NCBI GenBank assembly: GCA_023333565.1
Contig: JAJKFH010000044.1
Coordinates: forward strand, 186,001-250,000
Length of the DNA: 64,000 nt
Direction: 5' to 3'
Source of the DNA: Puffinus mauretanicus
Taxonomy: Eukaryota > Chordata > Aves > Procellariiformes > Procellariidae
In this document: one piece after another, positions 1-13,500 of the stretch
Position numbering within the stretch: the stretch's first letter is position 1
Layout of the letters: the number at the start of each line of letters is the position of its first letter
Position numbers and translations under genes: made by a program
Notes under the pieces: model-generated
What the model saw: the letters and a program-made list of their open reading frames with translations, nothing else
The model's database searches: none
What the model was told of the DNA's origin: nothing

Positions 1-444
1 GAAGCAGCTCTCAAACAGACCGAACAGAGAGCCCTGCTGGGCCAGGGCGGACTGACAAGAAGCTTGGGTGCCAATCCCATGCATCCTCCAACACCTGGAT
101 TGTCCCAATCCTCTCTTCTCTCACGCACCAACATTGGGTTGCAAACAGAAAAAATAACTCTTTTGGAATGTGAAAATATACCTTTTTGTTTCTACAGAAT
201 GTTGGAATTACATTTCTAAATACTATTTAGAATTTAATTTAATTCAATTTAATCTTATTAAATGCAAGATTTATGCACCTCTAATTATTGGCAGCAATTT
301 CTCTTTCATCATCTATTTTTGACCAACTGCTCCTGCATCACAACAAGCACCTTAACAGCAGGCATTCTCAGAGGTGAACAGGCAGAAGTACCCCACGCCA
401 GCCAAAGAAAAGACTGCACCTTGCAGCCAACATGCCCCAACAAG

Positions 445-525
445 CACCTTCCCTGATGGTCACCGGCTGTATGGTCACCCTGTATGGTCACGGCTGTATG
501 GTCACCTTCCCTGATGGTCACCGGC
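445..525. repeat. Small minisatellite, TGTATGGTCACC-like units
   Basis: Five imperfect copies of an 11-12 bp unit (TGATGGTCACC or TGTATGGTCACC) lie in tandem. The outer copies are embedded in an identical 23-bp segment, at 445-467 and 503-525. Confidence 0.75.
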
Positions 526-2667
526 CAGCACAACACAGATGCCCGCACCGCAGCAATGGCTGAAGAGTGACAAGTCATTTTTTGGAAACTGATCTCTTTA
601 ATCATTTGATGCAGCAGTAGGGACGTTACGGTTATCACCCAAGAGCTACATCAAGCCACATCAAGGTCACAGCAAACCATAGAGCCATCAGGCAGATACG
701 GAATGGAGGAAGGGAGATACCAGTTAGACTCTGTGCTAGTCGAGAAAGAGGGGTTAAAATAGATTCTATCTTCTAAGTTGAAATGACAACTAAAAGCAGC
801 AACATGCAAGTCAGAGGAGATGTGGTCTCAGGAACAGAGAAGGCTGGGGTCCATATTTGTGCCTTCTCAAGTACATGGACACTTCGTGTGCCAACACACC
901 CACGGAGGAGGCTCGCAGATGCCCTGTCTCAGCTTCAGCGATCCCTTATGGGAGTACTGATTCATTGCTTTTTGAACTGTCTCATCACCCTGGAAGAGAC
1001 ACCATATTCAGCTGATGCTCTCAGCGAAGACAAGTGGTGGGTAGCCTCATCCTCTTGCAGCTGCTGGACCACAAGCCTGGCTGACGCTGTCCTCCGTGCC
1101 AAGGGAGAGCTGTGCTGCTCTGCGGGTACAGCCAGTGCTGGGACGGCAGGCAGATGAACCCTCCAAAGCCGGGGAGGGTTTCGGCGGGAGAGCTGTGGTG
1201 CCACAGCACGTCCGAGAAGCAGCGTCTCAGCCCTGGCGCAAGCGAAGCGCTGCAGCCCCCCCTCCCTGCTGCCCCCCCCCCGGCGCAGGCAGCCGGAGCA
1301 CTGCTGCCCATTGTGGATTTCACCCACGCGTCCCAAACCGTGCTCTCGAGCACCTGACTCGGAGTAGGCTGATGAGCAGATGCCACCACAATTAAAGCCT
1401 CTTCCAGGCTCTGTGCCAGGCAGCCAATCTGGCTGGGGTGGCTTCAGAGCGCCGGTGACGAAGAGAAAGGGAATTATTTCAGAAGAAGAAATGCTGAACT
1501 CTGCTGAGGGGTGGGAGGACATGCAGTGCCTGAGACCAGAGAGGAGCCTGATGCTCCTCCACACAGAGGAGGAGTCGGAACAGGGGAGACGCTGGAGCGC
1601 ATCACCTCTGTCGCCAGCTGCCGCGACCACTGGCGAGTGCTCCCAGGGCAGCAGCGGGTCCCGTTCAGGCAGGGGCTCTGCCTGCCGCAGCCATGAGCCT
1701 TATTGCAGGTGCAAGCAAGCATGGAAACCCGTAAGTATGACTCTTCCCCTTCTCACAGGGCTGCCAGGAGAAGGAACTAACTCAAGTCCCTGCGGCACCT
1801 GCAGGATCTGCTGACTGAAAACAGAGAAAAGCCCGAGAATGTATTTACTTAGTGATTTGTGGTATTACTGTATTTTATGCAGAACGGTTAACTAATTTAT
1901 GCTTTCCCCATGACTGATCTTTACCCTATGAAGTTCAAATACAACTTTTCTCTGAAACGGAATACTTTTAGAAGCCTTGCTGTACCAATCTTCGTTTCAT
2001 ACAACGATTTACGTACAAGATGCGATACACTTGGTGAAACTTTGGCCTGCGTTACACGAATGCACAGAAGAGATAATTGTATTAGTCCCTCTTGCCCTTA
2101 ATTTATGAGTTATACCTGCAATACAATTATGCTTGTTAGAGTTTTCAGCTTATCTGTAACTGAAAAAAATGCAAATAAAATGAAAGTCTACTCTCAAATA
2201 ACTATGAGTCAGAGAGCAGCATCTGTGCATTACCTCTCACGGGGACTTAACGGCCAGGCTGTCAGCCTGAGAGGAACGGGGAGATCAGTTAAAGCCACAA
2301 CGCCAAACCAACAAACGTAGCAGAGCAGGACCTGGGAGGTTATGTCCAGCAGAAGGTCTCCACAGCTATTCCATGTGGATTTATCCACATTTCTGCAACA
2401 AAGATATTTCCAGAAGTGCCATCGAGGCACCTGTAGTCGTTTCCGACTGAGCCCTACGCCCGCACGGAGAGGACTCTGTCTGCCTTCGCCCTCCTCCAGC
2501 GCGGTGCTGGCAGGCAGGCAGTCCTCGTCCGCAGCCTCCCCGGAGGCCACAACGCGTCGGGGCAAGCTGCAGCTCCCCAGGCAAACTGCTCGCTCTAGAG
2601 ACGCTGCCCCCATGAACTCAGCAGCAGCACCAGGGGACGGGGGATGACAACACAACCCCAGTATGGA

Positions 2668-2714
2668 TTTTTTTTCTTCTGGTTTGCTGTTTTGTTTTGT
2701 TTTTTTTTTTTTTT
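2668..2714. repeat. T-rich simple repeat
   Basis: A run of T with a few interruptions (tttgttttgt, then an uninterrupted T run) is followed by aaatag. It is low-complexity intron sequence. Confidence 0.85.
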
Positions 2715-4285
2715 AAATAGATATAAAACAAGTCTATGAGGATCAGGAACTCCCACAAGCTACTTAGTTACCTCCTGGGAAGATCATTTGTGCCAATGGC
2801 TTCCACAGCCAAATCCTAGGGTAAAGCCTGCCAGTCCAGCACCAACACCTCCGTGCCAGGACAGACGGGGACCTGAGCAACGCCATCTCCTTGCTGTGCA
2901 GAAGGCCAGCAGCAGGAGGCCTCAGAGCCATAACCCAGCGCGGGTCGGGGTTGCTGACCCCGGACCACACACAGCAAATGGGGGGCTCGGAAGCACAAGG
3001 ACCCTACCCGAGTGTGAAGACCCACGCAAATACCTTCAGAACTGACAGCTGGGTTACTTTGCCATGTCTCCGCCTACTGCCTGGCACACGTCACCTCCCT
3101 CCAGACCACTCTCCCCTCCAGGGAGAGGAGCCATCCGCGTGGCACACGAGCCCCAGGAGTCCCCGTTATGGAGACCATGGCTCTGTTGATGCCGGAGGGG
3201 ACCGAATTCCTCAGCACAGCTCGGGACAGGCGTTTTCGCTCTGAACACTTGCACAAGTTACTGTCCCACCATTACAGGGACACTGCTGTTGTGAGCAACG
3301 GAAACTGGGCAAAGCTCCTGAGAGGCAGCAGCGGGCGGGCATGGCAGGCACTCGCTATACTCCTTCTCCACCGAGCAGCATTTTGTTTACACATTCACAT
3401 GTTTCTCCCACCTTCCCAGATCTCTAGGGTTCAGCAAACAGCACGGCAGTGCTTGACGCTGCTTCATCCTTTTACCGTCTTGGCCTTCAACACTCTGCAC
3501 AACAGGGTGACGTGGCCCAAGGGTCGCACAAGCCCTGAAGTTCTGCGTATGACAGCACTGAGACAGAGAGAGGCTTCCTTCTCCTGTGTCTGAACAACAA
3601 GCTAGAATAAAAGCATCCCCACTGAGACCAGTGAAACCTGCGCCAGGTGAAGCAGAAGAGAGAGGTGTTCATCCATTAGAGCGTTGAGGAGACACCTGCC
3701 ATGAGAGCAAGAAGGCCCTGCTGGCCATTGGGCTTTGCCTAGAGCCGAGGAGGATACAGCTTCAGGAGGATGTAACAGCTGTCTCCCCGGACACATGAGA
3801 AGGTTATTGAGAAGACAGAGCAAAGCTCTTCACCAAGGTGCACGGCAGGAGCTATCCTCCAGAGGATGCAACATTTCCCTTTTATGCCACTGAACCTACA
3901 CCAAAACCCTTTATGCCAAATGCACAACCATCTCCACGCCTGCCAACTGCATCACTCTTATGGGACAAAAGCACTTCAGTCATATTTATGCTTCTCATCC
4001 TTGCCCTCTGCAGACAGAACCAATGTCCCCATGTCACACCAAAAACTGGGTGTTTCTAGTACAGTAAGGGCTCCAAAGTCAAAAGGATCACAATGAAGAT
4101 ATGACTGTGGCCAGCCTGTGGACATTTTAGTGCCCAAAACCCTCAGGGCATCCTGCACTGAAATTCTGGCTGTGAGCTGGATCTTAACCAAAGCCTGTAA
4201 TGTCCTTTCTGGAGCTCAGAGTACGTGGATGCAGACACAGCTAAAGTTATCTGCGGGTGGCATACCTTACAAACGAAGTGTGCCT

Positions 4286-4756
4286 GGTCATTGAGGTGCT
4301 GGAGCGTGTCCAGAGAAGGGCAACGAAGCTGGTGAAGGGCCTGGAGCACAAGTCTGATGGGGAGCGGCTGAGGGAACTGGGGTTGTTTAGCCTGGAGAAG
4401 AGGAGGCTGAGGGGAGACCTCATCGTGCTCTACAACTACCTGGAAGGAGGTTGTAGAGAAGTGGGTGTTGGTCTCTTCTCCCAAGTAACAGCGATAGGAC
4501 GAGAGGAAATGGCCTCAAGTTGCGCCAGGGGAGGTTTAGACTGGACATTAGGAGACATTTCTTTACTGAAAGAGTGGTCAGGCCTTGGAACAGGCTGCCC
4601 AGGGAAGTGGTGGAGTCACCATCCCTGGAAGTATTTAAAAGACGTGTAGATGAGGCGCTTGGGGACATGGTTTAGTGGGCATGGTGGTGTTGGGTTGACG
4701 GTTGGACTCGATGATCTTAGAGGTCTTTTCCAACCTTAATGATTCTATGATTCTAT
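4286..4756 (+). mobile_element. CR1 LINE, 5'-truncated 3' end (copy A)
   Basis: The sequence starts inside the last part of the CR1 ORF2 (gaggtgctggagcgtgtcc) and runs through the CR1 3' UTR. It ends in gattctatgattctat, the 8-bp repeat tail that marks CR1 3' ends. Severe 5' truncation is usual for CR1. It is very similar to the 3' part of copy B at 7130-7560 and lies in the same orientation. Confidence 0.95.
4290..4649 (+). pseudogene. CR1 ORF2 C-terminal remnant (copy A)
   Basis: The C-terminal portion of the CR1 reverse-transcriptase ORF is readable in pieces: [20 protein letters not shown], then [14 protein letters not shown] and [13 protein letters not shown] segments. A frame change occurs around the tcttctcccaagtaacagcg segment, so the frame ending at 4649 is not the ancestral one. 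It lacks the catalytic domain and is a dead fragment. Confidence 0.85.
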
Positions 4757-5756
4757 CTGGCAAAACGAAAAAACAGGAATACCTCTGCAGTATGCTCTTT
4801 TGCCCACAGCATCTAATTTTCTTGGGTCCCGACCTAAAGGCTTAGCTTAACTAGACCTTCAAGTAGTAGTCAGGACCATCAGAGTCAAAGTACATAATGG
4901 GAATTCAAGTTCTTTCTTGGACTCCGGTACTAGGTCTATTTTTAGAGGTGCAGTCTTTAGCAGGGGTAGGGAAGTGCCAGATGGCCATAGCAGGGTCTGT
5001 TATGACCTCACTGATGGACAGGGTCACTTTAACAGAAGCTATATGGTGACAGACATCCAAGAGCACATATGTTCACACTGCTCAGAGTGTGCAAAGATGC
5101 AAGAAAACTGACATCCTGCTGAAGAGGCCCTGAAATGATATTCAGTAGTCCCCACAGAGCGTGGAGAGCAGTCTTCCCATGAGGGAATCGTGCCTCTGTG
5201 CCAAGCCGCTCTTTCAGAAGTGCTGTCCCAACACCCAGCCAAGAGAGGGGATCACAAAAGAGTAAAGAGGGGAAGCTGGCAAGTGAGATTTATCCCCCTG
5301 CAAAAGCTCATTGCCAAGCTAGGAAGCCCGTTGACAGCACAACCAACCTGGAACTTGGTGCCAGCCACGGAGAATGGAGATTCTGGAGGCAGGGTCACCC
5401 TCTGGGCCACGGAGGGTGGTGACGCTGCAAGTAGTACAGTAATTACAACCACAGCAAGTCTGGGGAGGATCATTTGTGTTTCTGCGTGCCGATCCTCAAA
5501 CATCACACTCCTGCTGCAGAAGGAGAATTGGGATTGGCACCAAAGATTGGGGCATGCTCATTCTCCACAGTGACTTAAAAGGCTTCCCAGACAGGAAGGG
5601 TTTGGAGGGAGACCTTTCAGGAGGATGGTTTCGGGGAGGCTTTGCATGCTGGCAAACAGCAGTGGTCAGTGCAGACGCTCTGAACAAAGAATGTGCTAGA
5701 AAAGGCTTCATTTTTCCCCCCTCAGCAGCAGGAGTATCAGAATCATTACTCTACTA

Positions 5757-6080
5757 AACCTAAGGAACACAACCTCCATGGATTTACCTAACCTCCTTTT
5801 GGAGCCTTTAATCTGGACTAACTGCGTCAATGAGATCCACAACTGCACGCTGTGTGGAAACAGTTCATTTTGTGGCGTTAACCTTGCTGTCTTAACTGTC
5901 CCTTAATTCTCACATTCAGACAAACAATAAATCACTCACCTTCTCCATACTTTCTCAGACTCCCATTGTATTCTCCAGAAAATCTCCCCACACTTGCCTC
6001 TTCTTTTAATTCAGTCTCTCCTTATCTGGAAAGTCTTGTGGCCCACCACCAGCAATCTCCATCTGCTGTAGAACCTGCCT
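5757..6080 (-). mobile_element. Ancient CR1/L3-like LINE relic
   Basis: The plus strand holds caatgagatccacaactgca followed by cgctgtgtgg. This is recognisable as the antisense of the CR1/L3 segment encoding the FFT..R.V..WN.LP region near the end of ORF2. The following sequence has the usual old-LINE 3' UTR character (cctccttttggagc and ctccatactttctcag). Divergence is high and the boundaries are approximate. Confidence 0.45.
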
Positions 6081-6324
6081 GCTTATTTGTATCCTCCATT
6101 TTCATCTTTCAACCATTTTTTTTTTTTTAAAGCAGACTTTGGGAAAGCCTACTTAACAGCTTTTGGAAAGCCCTGGTACACTATATCAATCTTTGTCCCA
6201 GTGCTTGTTAGTTACTTCAAAGACTTGTAGGACATCTACTGGACTCCCCCCTAAAATGGTTTTAAAATGAGGAAGAATCAATAAAATATTGCTTTATTCT
6301 AGTTTTCACTAATTTACAAGATGC

Positions 6325-6351
6325 AAAAAAAAAAAAAAAAAAAAAAAAAAA
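6325..6351 (+). repeat. Poly(A) tract, 27 A
   Basis: An uninterrupted run of 27 A residues ends about 18 bp before the recognisable start of CR1 copy B. CR1 elements do not end in poly(A), so the tract is probably an independent simple repeat. Confidence 0.9.
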
Positions 6352-6368
6352 TCAGACTTACTGGTCTT

Positions 6369-7560
6369 GATATGACCGGGTGACCCACCTCATGGATGAG
6401 GGAAAGGCTGTGGATGTGGTCTACCTGGACTTCAGTAAAGCCTTTGACGCTGTCTCCCACGGCATTCTCCTAGAGAAGCTGGCGGCTCACGGCCTAGACA
6501 GGTGCACTCTTCGCTGGGTAAAAAACTGGCTGGACGGCCGGGCCCAGAGAGTTGTGGTCAACGGAGCTAAATCCAGCGCTGGTGGTCGGGTCACGTAATC
6601 TCCCCGGGCTCAGTACTGGGGCCGGTCCTAGTTTCAATATCTTCATCGACGATCTGACGAGGGGATCGAGTGCTCCTCAGTCAGTTTGCAGATGACACCA
6701 AGTTGGGCGGTTGATCTGCTGGAGGGTAGGAAGGCTCTGCAGAGGGACCTGGACAGGCTGGATCGATGGGCCGAGGCCAACTGTATGAGGTTCAACAAGG
6801 CCAAGTGCCGGGTCCTGCACCTCGGCCACAACAACCCCAGGCAACGCTACAGGCTTGGGGAAGAGTGGCTGGAAAGCTGCCCAGAGGAAAAGGACCTGGG
6901 GGTGCTGGTTGACAGCCGGCTGAACATAAGCCGGCAGTGTGCCCAGGTGGCCAAGAAGGCCAATGGCATCCTGGCCTGTATCAGAAATAGTGTGGCCAGC
7001 AGGAGCAGGGAGGTGATCGTGCCCCCAGCCTGGCACTGTGAGGCCGACCAATCCCTGTAAGTTCAGTTTTGGGCCCCCTACCACAAGAAGGACATGTATG
7101 TGCTACGTCCAGAGAAGCAAACAAGCCTGCAAGGGCCTGGAGCACAAGTCTGATGGGGAGCGGCTGAGGGAACTGAGGTTGCTTAGCCTGGAGAAGAGGA
7201 GGCTGAGGGGAGACCTCATCGCGCTCTACAACTACCTGGAAGGAGGTTGTAGTGAGGTGGGGGTTGGTCTCTTCTCCCAAGTAACAGCGATAGGACGAGA
7301 GGAAATGGCCTCAAGTTGCGTGAGGGGAGGTTTAGATTGGACGTTAGGAGAAATTTCTTTACTGAAAGAGTGGTCAGACCTTGGAACAGGCTGCCCAGGG
7401 AAGTGGTGGAGTCACCATCCCTGGAAGTATTTAAAAGACGTGTAGATGAGGCACTTAGGGACATGGTTTAGTGGTGGACTTGGCAGTGCTGGGTTAGCGG
7501 TTGGACTCCATGATCTTAAGGGTCTTTTCCAACCTAAAGGATTCTGTGATTCCATGATTC
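6369..7560 (+). mobile_element. CR1 LINE, 5'-truncated (copy B)
   Basis: About 1.2 kb of CR1 starts inside the reverse-transcriptase domain (tatgaccgggtgacccacct) and continues to the CR1 3' terminus at about 7560 (attctgtgattccatgattc). The orientation matches copy A. It is the longest mobile element in the window. Confidence 0.96.
6380..7445 (+). pseudogene. CR1 ORF2 reverse-transcriptase remnant (copy B)
   Basis: The frame from 6380 reads MTHLMDEGKAVDVVYLDFSK then AFDAVSHGILLEKLAAHGLD, the CR1 reverse-transcriptase palm region. It ends in a stop at about 6598. The catalytic FADD box is still visible at 6685-6696 (ttt gca gat gac) but lies in a different frame after a small deletion. A third segment from 6686 reads [20 protein letters not shown] and ends near 7060 in a scrambled stretch. 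The final part, from about 7130, is the same C-terminal region as in copy A. Several frame breaks show that the element is inactive. In life the enzyme primes reverse transcription at nicked genomic targets. Confidence 0.92.
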
Positions 7561-10500
7561 AATAATTTGATTCGGTTGCTAATTTTGGTATTACTCAAAT
7601 GGGTCACGTGGAACTTAACAGCAATGCTGTATCCTGTTTTACCTTTGGAGCATGTATCACAAACCAATTACAAAGTGACAGAGCAGATCTAGGTTGCCTA
7701 AGGGAAACCTAACCTTGACCAATGCTCTGCACTTCACAGTGAGATACTCGGCCCCTGCAGGACCACCCACACCACCCGGGTTCCCTGTGTGGTTAATGGC
7801 AAGACAAGCACTACTGAAGGCCTCCAGACTCGGACCACTCTAATCTGAATTTGAGCTGCCTGAACCAAAAACCTTCCTGGAGCAAACTTCAAGGGCGTTT
7901 TCACACACACACAATGGGATTCAGACTGTCCAGCCAGCTCTGAGGACAGGCACCTAATTAAGAGGCCTCTACCATTCATCAGCTGCCCAGCAGTCTGAAG
8001 CTGGGCAAACACTTGTTGTAAGCTCCAGAAGATAAGAAATGAAAAAGTTAGCTGAGAAAAGCAGGGAACTAGATATAGAAAGGATTTGTGTCCATTTCTT
8101 TTAAGACTGTTGAGCTACCAAAACAATGGGAAGTGCATAGTACAAAAGAGCACCAGAAGATATTAGCAACTAATAACGATATAGTTGCTTAAAAAAAGAC
8201 AGAAATTCTAACTCACTGTCTGAGCTAGTATCAAACACAATGCCAGAAATGAATAAAACATAAATCAGCCTGAAACAAAAATAATCAGAAGACACTAACT
8301 ACAGCAACTTGCATAGCATCAACAGACCAGCAGAAAATTTGCGGAGCTGGAAACAACCAGCCTGTAGTCAAGCATTCAGATGGCAATAAGTAGGACTGAC
8401 TTCTGTCAAAAATTCTGGAACAAGGTACAGATAAGCCCGAGTCCACCATGTGCTTTGCTGAAACAAGAGAGATGCAGAATTCAGAATTATTCCATTTAGA
8501 GCCTACAGCCAGCATCTCCTGTCCTCCCAGGCCACCAGAAGCAGCAGTGCCAATCTTTGTTCCAGGGAGCCTCTTGTTCTTTATGCTCTGTAATGCCAAT
8601 AAAACTATTCTGCTGAGTCCAAATTCTTTCTGCAGGAGGCCAAATAGCCATGATGTGGTGTTTTTTTTTTAAATTAAGTAATGCTACAGGCTTTTTTTTT
8701 TCTTTTACAGGCCTAAACAAAACAGGCCAGGAGAAACCACTTTAAGCAACTGCTTTTTTTGTATTTCAAATTCCCTTGCATTCTGAGCAGTTCAAATGTC
8801 AGCCTAAGAGTGCTTTAAGACAACCACATCCTTACTCCTTGGAGACATAGTGCAAGTGAGATAAACAGGCTGAGAGCGCCAAGGCATCGATAAGAGGTTC
8901 ATGCGTAACTCACACAGGAAATCTCGGTACTTTGTACTGTTCCTTGATACACCCTGCTTGACCTCAGTACTCTTATACCCATCACTTTGAGGAACATGGG
9001 TGTTCAGTTCATGCCCAGAACATTTGCAGTACCTAAACCTGACCACTAAACTACGCATGATACCTGTATGGTTTTGTTGCGAAGTGGTCAAAACAGTATG
9101 AAGTGTTCTGTTATCAGAAATCTAAAGGAAGGTGAATCTGGAAAGAATCTAGTGTCAAAACTTTTAAGTTCCTACTTTGAGAAGGGGAACAAATCAGCAA
9201 ATCTAATAGATATTAGCTTTAAAACCTAAGCAGCACCTTGGGATATTCATAGCACTGACCTTTATTCCTGACCACAAGAGGAAGCTGCCAGCAGAGCAGC
9301 AGATTAATTAAGGCAGGAGGAAAGTTCAGAGAAACAAAGGGGATCAAGGTTAAAGGCAGCACAGCCAGAGAGAAAGCCTAAGATAAGCAACAATATAATG
9401 GAGACAGGATCAGGCTTGGAAGGAAGTCAGAAAAGTGAAAGAGAAATCAAGAGGATTTTTAAAATGAAGAAGAAGTAGCCAGAGGACTCGTTCCCACCTC
9501 GTGCACGACAAGCGATGCTTGTTGGAGGAGAAAGCAGCTCTGCTTGGAAGGCTGGACGGTGCACCAGGCCCGGGGGAGATGAGAGGTTATCTGAGCTCTT
9601 GGAAGATGGATTTAATTTGCATGCTTTTTCAGCGGCAGCTGGCTGGCCATGTCAATCACTGCTCCATAATCTACAGCTCTATTGTTAGCAGGTCTTCAGC
9701 CTTTTCTGCACATGCTCCCATGTGTTCATGTGCTGCATGCATAACTCCAGCCAGGACAGCAGTCGGCTGCAGAAAGTTCAACACGCACTTTCTAGCTGCA
9801 GATGAGGAAATTCCGATTTCCCGTTCTGTCAGGGAATTGTCACCTTACAAGTAGCCAAATGGGAAGAGTCACCTCTCTCCAGCCAAGAGACCGTGGTAAA
9901 AGCAGACACATTTCTTTGACTATTAACAAGGAAGCTATTTAGGCTGCAGATCTACTCCTACCACCAGTCTTCATGTGGAAGTAAACAGCTATAAGGATAA
10001 TAAGGAGATTGTGACAAAGGCTTCGAGAAAAGCCAAGGTGCACAACAACCACCGGCCTCTCCTTGTGCACAGAGCCAGCCATCCCAATGCAGAAGGCCAT
10101 CAGGCACGCCAGGCACGATTTGTCCATGGTAAATCCATGCTGGTCATTCCATGCTTTTGCTCCCCTGCTTCCCTCACTCCTCCTGTCCCAAGCTCGGAGC
10201 TTTCTTCAGGTTGCCTGTCTACCTGGGCGAAGTCTGAGCAATGAATGCACACTGGCTGGGTCACGCACGATGACTTGGTGCCCAGCAGGCCAAGAAGGGT
10301 TCCAGCTCAGTTCATGCTGAAGTCTTTCCCCAGGACCGTTAAGTGTACAGACTAAAAGAACTCAAAGTCAGAAGGTGAAATGCAGAGAGTCACAGCAGGG
10401 CACTTTACAGCACTTGCGTTGCTCCCCAGCTGCGCTGGTGTGTGAGCTGTCACTCGGTATCCTCTGAGAAAAGCCACCTCCGAGCTTGTCACCAAGCACA

Positions 10501-13500
10501 CACGCTCATCACGCAGCACTGAGGTGCAGATCCACTCCCCAGCACAGCTGCAGTGAAGTGTTTGCATCTCCATCTTCTCGCTGATCGTTCTGCAAGGCCA
10601 CATCGAAGAGCTGGAAAAGTAAAAGAGGGACCTTCCTTCCCACAGGGGCTCTCGGGACGGTGTTTCAGCTCCTGAGGCTGGCCTTGCACCGCTTTGACTC
10701 CCAACCTGCTGCTCTGACTGTTGCTCCGCGGTAGATGCCTCCTAAGGAGCTCCTTCCCCCCAAAGCAGGGACCCTCAGAGAACCCGCTCAGAAAAGCTGT
10801 AGTGTACGGACTCAGCGCTCGCTGCTCAGCCAGGGCTTCTCCTTTCCAGCCCTTAGAAGTTTAGCCGACTGAATTTTTTCATTTCCTGCTGTCCGTAGTT
10901 CCTCTTCTAGTGCAGTCTTTCTTCAAAAAGCAAGGTATTTGTCAAAAGCAATGATTGTTAAGTTACAAGGTACATGGGTGCTACATGCAAACCCCTACAA
11001 CCAACAAGATCCAACCCATACAAATGGCCACAGGGGACGCCAACAGCATCTCAGCAGCAGGACTACAACTCCACGCCATTGCTCTACACACCATCCAGTC
11101 TCCCTGTGGATGAGGCTATATCCCCCGTTAGTTCAGTACCACCCCAGTCTCGCTTTAGGATGAAGTTCTCCAGAGAAGGATCACCATCAGTCGAGGCAGA
11201 CTCCATAACATACCAAGAAAACAAAAGAGAAGGTGGAAGAGATAACTTGTCCCTTCACATGCAAGACACACAGAGATGGTACCATAACAAAACAAGCCGA
11301 CCTCCCCAAAGGCTGGTGCGGACCTCCAAGAGGAAGATGATCAACTCACTGCAGGAAATCAGGGAGCTGTATTTCATTAAGGTACCAAAATCCTCCACAA
11401 TCCTCCTCCTCCTCTGCAACCTACACATTTGCATCACCTGAGGTTGGCATCAGAGACAAGTGAAGAACAACAGTGCCCTCTACCAAAAGAAACAGCCAAC
11501 GACTTCTGCAACCTCCCGTCCTGAGCCCAAGCAGCCGGGACAGAAACAGCCCTGCTCTCCAAAGGAAGGTAGGCTCAGGCTGGGCTCTGGACGACGCAGT
11601 CTGGGTTCAGACCACTGGGGCCAAGCACACGCACCAACACTTCATCCTGCTCAGTGGTGATGTGCTCCGGTGCCTCTGATGTACCAGGCTGGAAAATGCT
11701 TCTGACTCTCTTACACAACATAGGAATGGATGATTCAGGAACAGCAACAGTAACCATTCTTTTTAAAGTCCCTTTGTTATATTATCTGCTCTTCCAATAT
11801 CTACACTGGCCACTAGGAGAGACAGTGAGGGGACAGGCCCAGCCAGCAAGATGCTCTCACTATTAGACTTGTAAATAATTTGAAGTACCCAATCATTGTT
11901 ATTTCAATTTCAAAACATTTCTTACATAAGAAATTCGTTTCTTGATCAAAAGGTGGTTCAAGCTCCTAGTTCTTTCTTCAAAAAGCCTTTCCACAATGGG
12001 AAGAAGTGGTAACACTTCCACCACCTCCACTGCTACCCACAGGTACCGAGGAAGTAACCAAATGCATCCCCGTCATACGATGGCGGTGTATTCCACCCTT
12101 AAAATTATTTTTCTTTTCTCAGAAAAAGAAGAAATGTCAAAGCCTAAGTCCACTAGGAACTTGGTTAACATGGCTTCATGAGATAGTAATTTAGATGCTA
12201 TGATGATGGAAAACAACTGGAAATCTTGCCACAAACAGATGGGCAGACAAGGAGCAGTAAGGAGAGAGGTCTCTGCTATGCAAAACAGACGGTTCCCTGG
12301 ACACCACTGACTCACACATCCTTCCACAGGAATCAAAGCAAGATAAAAAGGGAAAGATCTGATAAAGAAGATACTTGTGCCACGGCTATTGCACACCCAG
12401 GATCAGCCGTAGCTCTCAGTCACTCCCAGCCTCCCACAACAGGCTCTCCACAGCCCTGACCACAGCCGACGTCGGCGCCTTCCCAGTCTGCGCAGCTGCA
12501 CCCCTGCATCTCCCAGTGCCGAAGACCTGCCCATCCTTTGGCAACCCCTACCCCGGAGAGCAGGCGTATCTGCAGCGCACCCACTTCTGGTCCTGTAACC
12601 GTCTGAAGCAGGGCACTGCCAGAGCATCCCAGGTCTCAGCTGCTTCAGAGGGAGGAGACAGCTGTACGTCCCTGAACGGTGGGGAAGCAGCCGCAGGAAA
12701 ACCCAGATCCCGTATGTCTGCAAGTGCTCTTCAGCCCACCAGTTCAGATGCAGCCTGATTAAGTTTGCAAAGAGCTTCCCTACATTTCTCTCCACAAAGG
12801 CAGATTTGTACACGGAAGCAGATAAACAGCACAGAATGCTTCCTAGAGGAGACGGTACAGCATCTCTCCAAACACACACAACTTGAGAGAGGCAAATAGT
12901 AGCAAGGTGATACCCAACAGTCTTGGATTTCTACCAAGGCCAGGTTCCAGGCTTGCAGTGCATGGGGGAGCTTATGCTCCGTTCTCACACCTTCTCCCAG
13001 TCCATGGACGAGTTACTGTGACAACAGACTGCTCGCACATATGCGTCGAAGCATTTGGCACATTCCGTTTCACACACCCCAACTTGTCCTTTAATTTCTG
13101 GGTGCCGCTTCCTGAGAGATCAGTGAGCTCTGTACGGCAGGTGAGGTCTGTTCCACCACTGAAATCCTGTCGGAGAGACAGTCAGGATCTGCCGCAAAAG
13201 GTCAGGGGAGAGAGAGACGATCGCTCAGGGTGAAATGAGCCCAAATTGGACGCTGACACTGCCATAGGACTGCCACATTTCAAGGTACAATACATAAATG
13301 CACATTTTACAGTGCCTGCAACCTATCCCAAACAGCTATTTTGTCTTAACTACAGTTACCAAATGTTCCTCTGCAATTTTAACCAAAGCTGCAGGTCGTT
13401 CTCCCAACATTTCCCTGGACCACAGACTCAGGACTACTCTGTAATTCACCCAAAGCAAGAACGAGTTGTGTTCAAAGTGGAGGCGCAGCCATTCCAGTGC

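Noticed and set aside
9615..9641. Octamer ATTTGCAT plus E-box CAGCTG as an enhancer
   Set aside because: Short motifs of this kind occur by chance in tens of kilobases, and conservation cannot be judged here.
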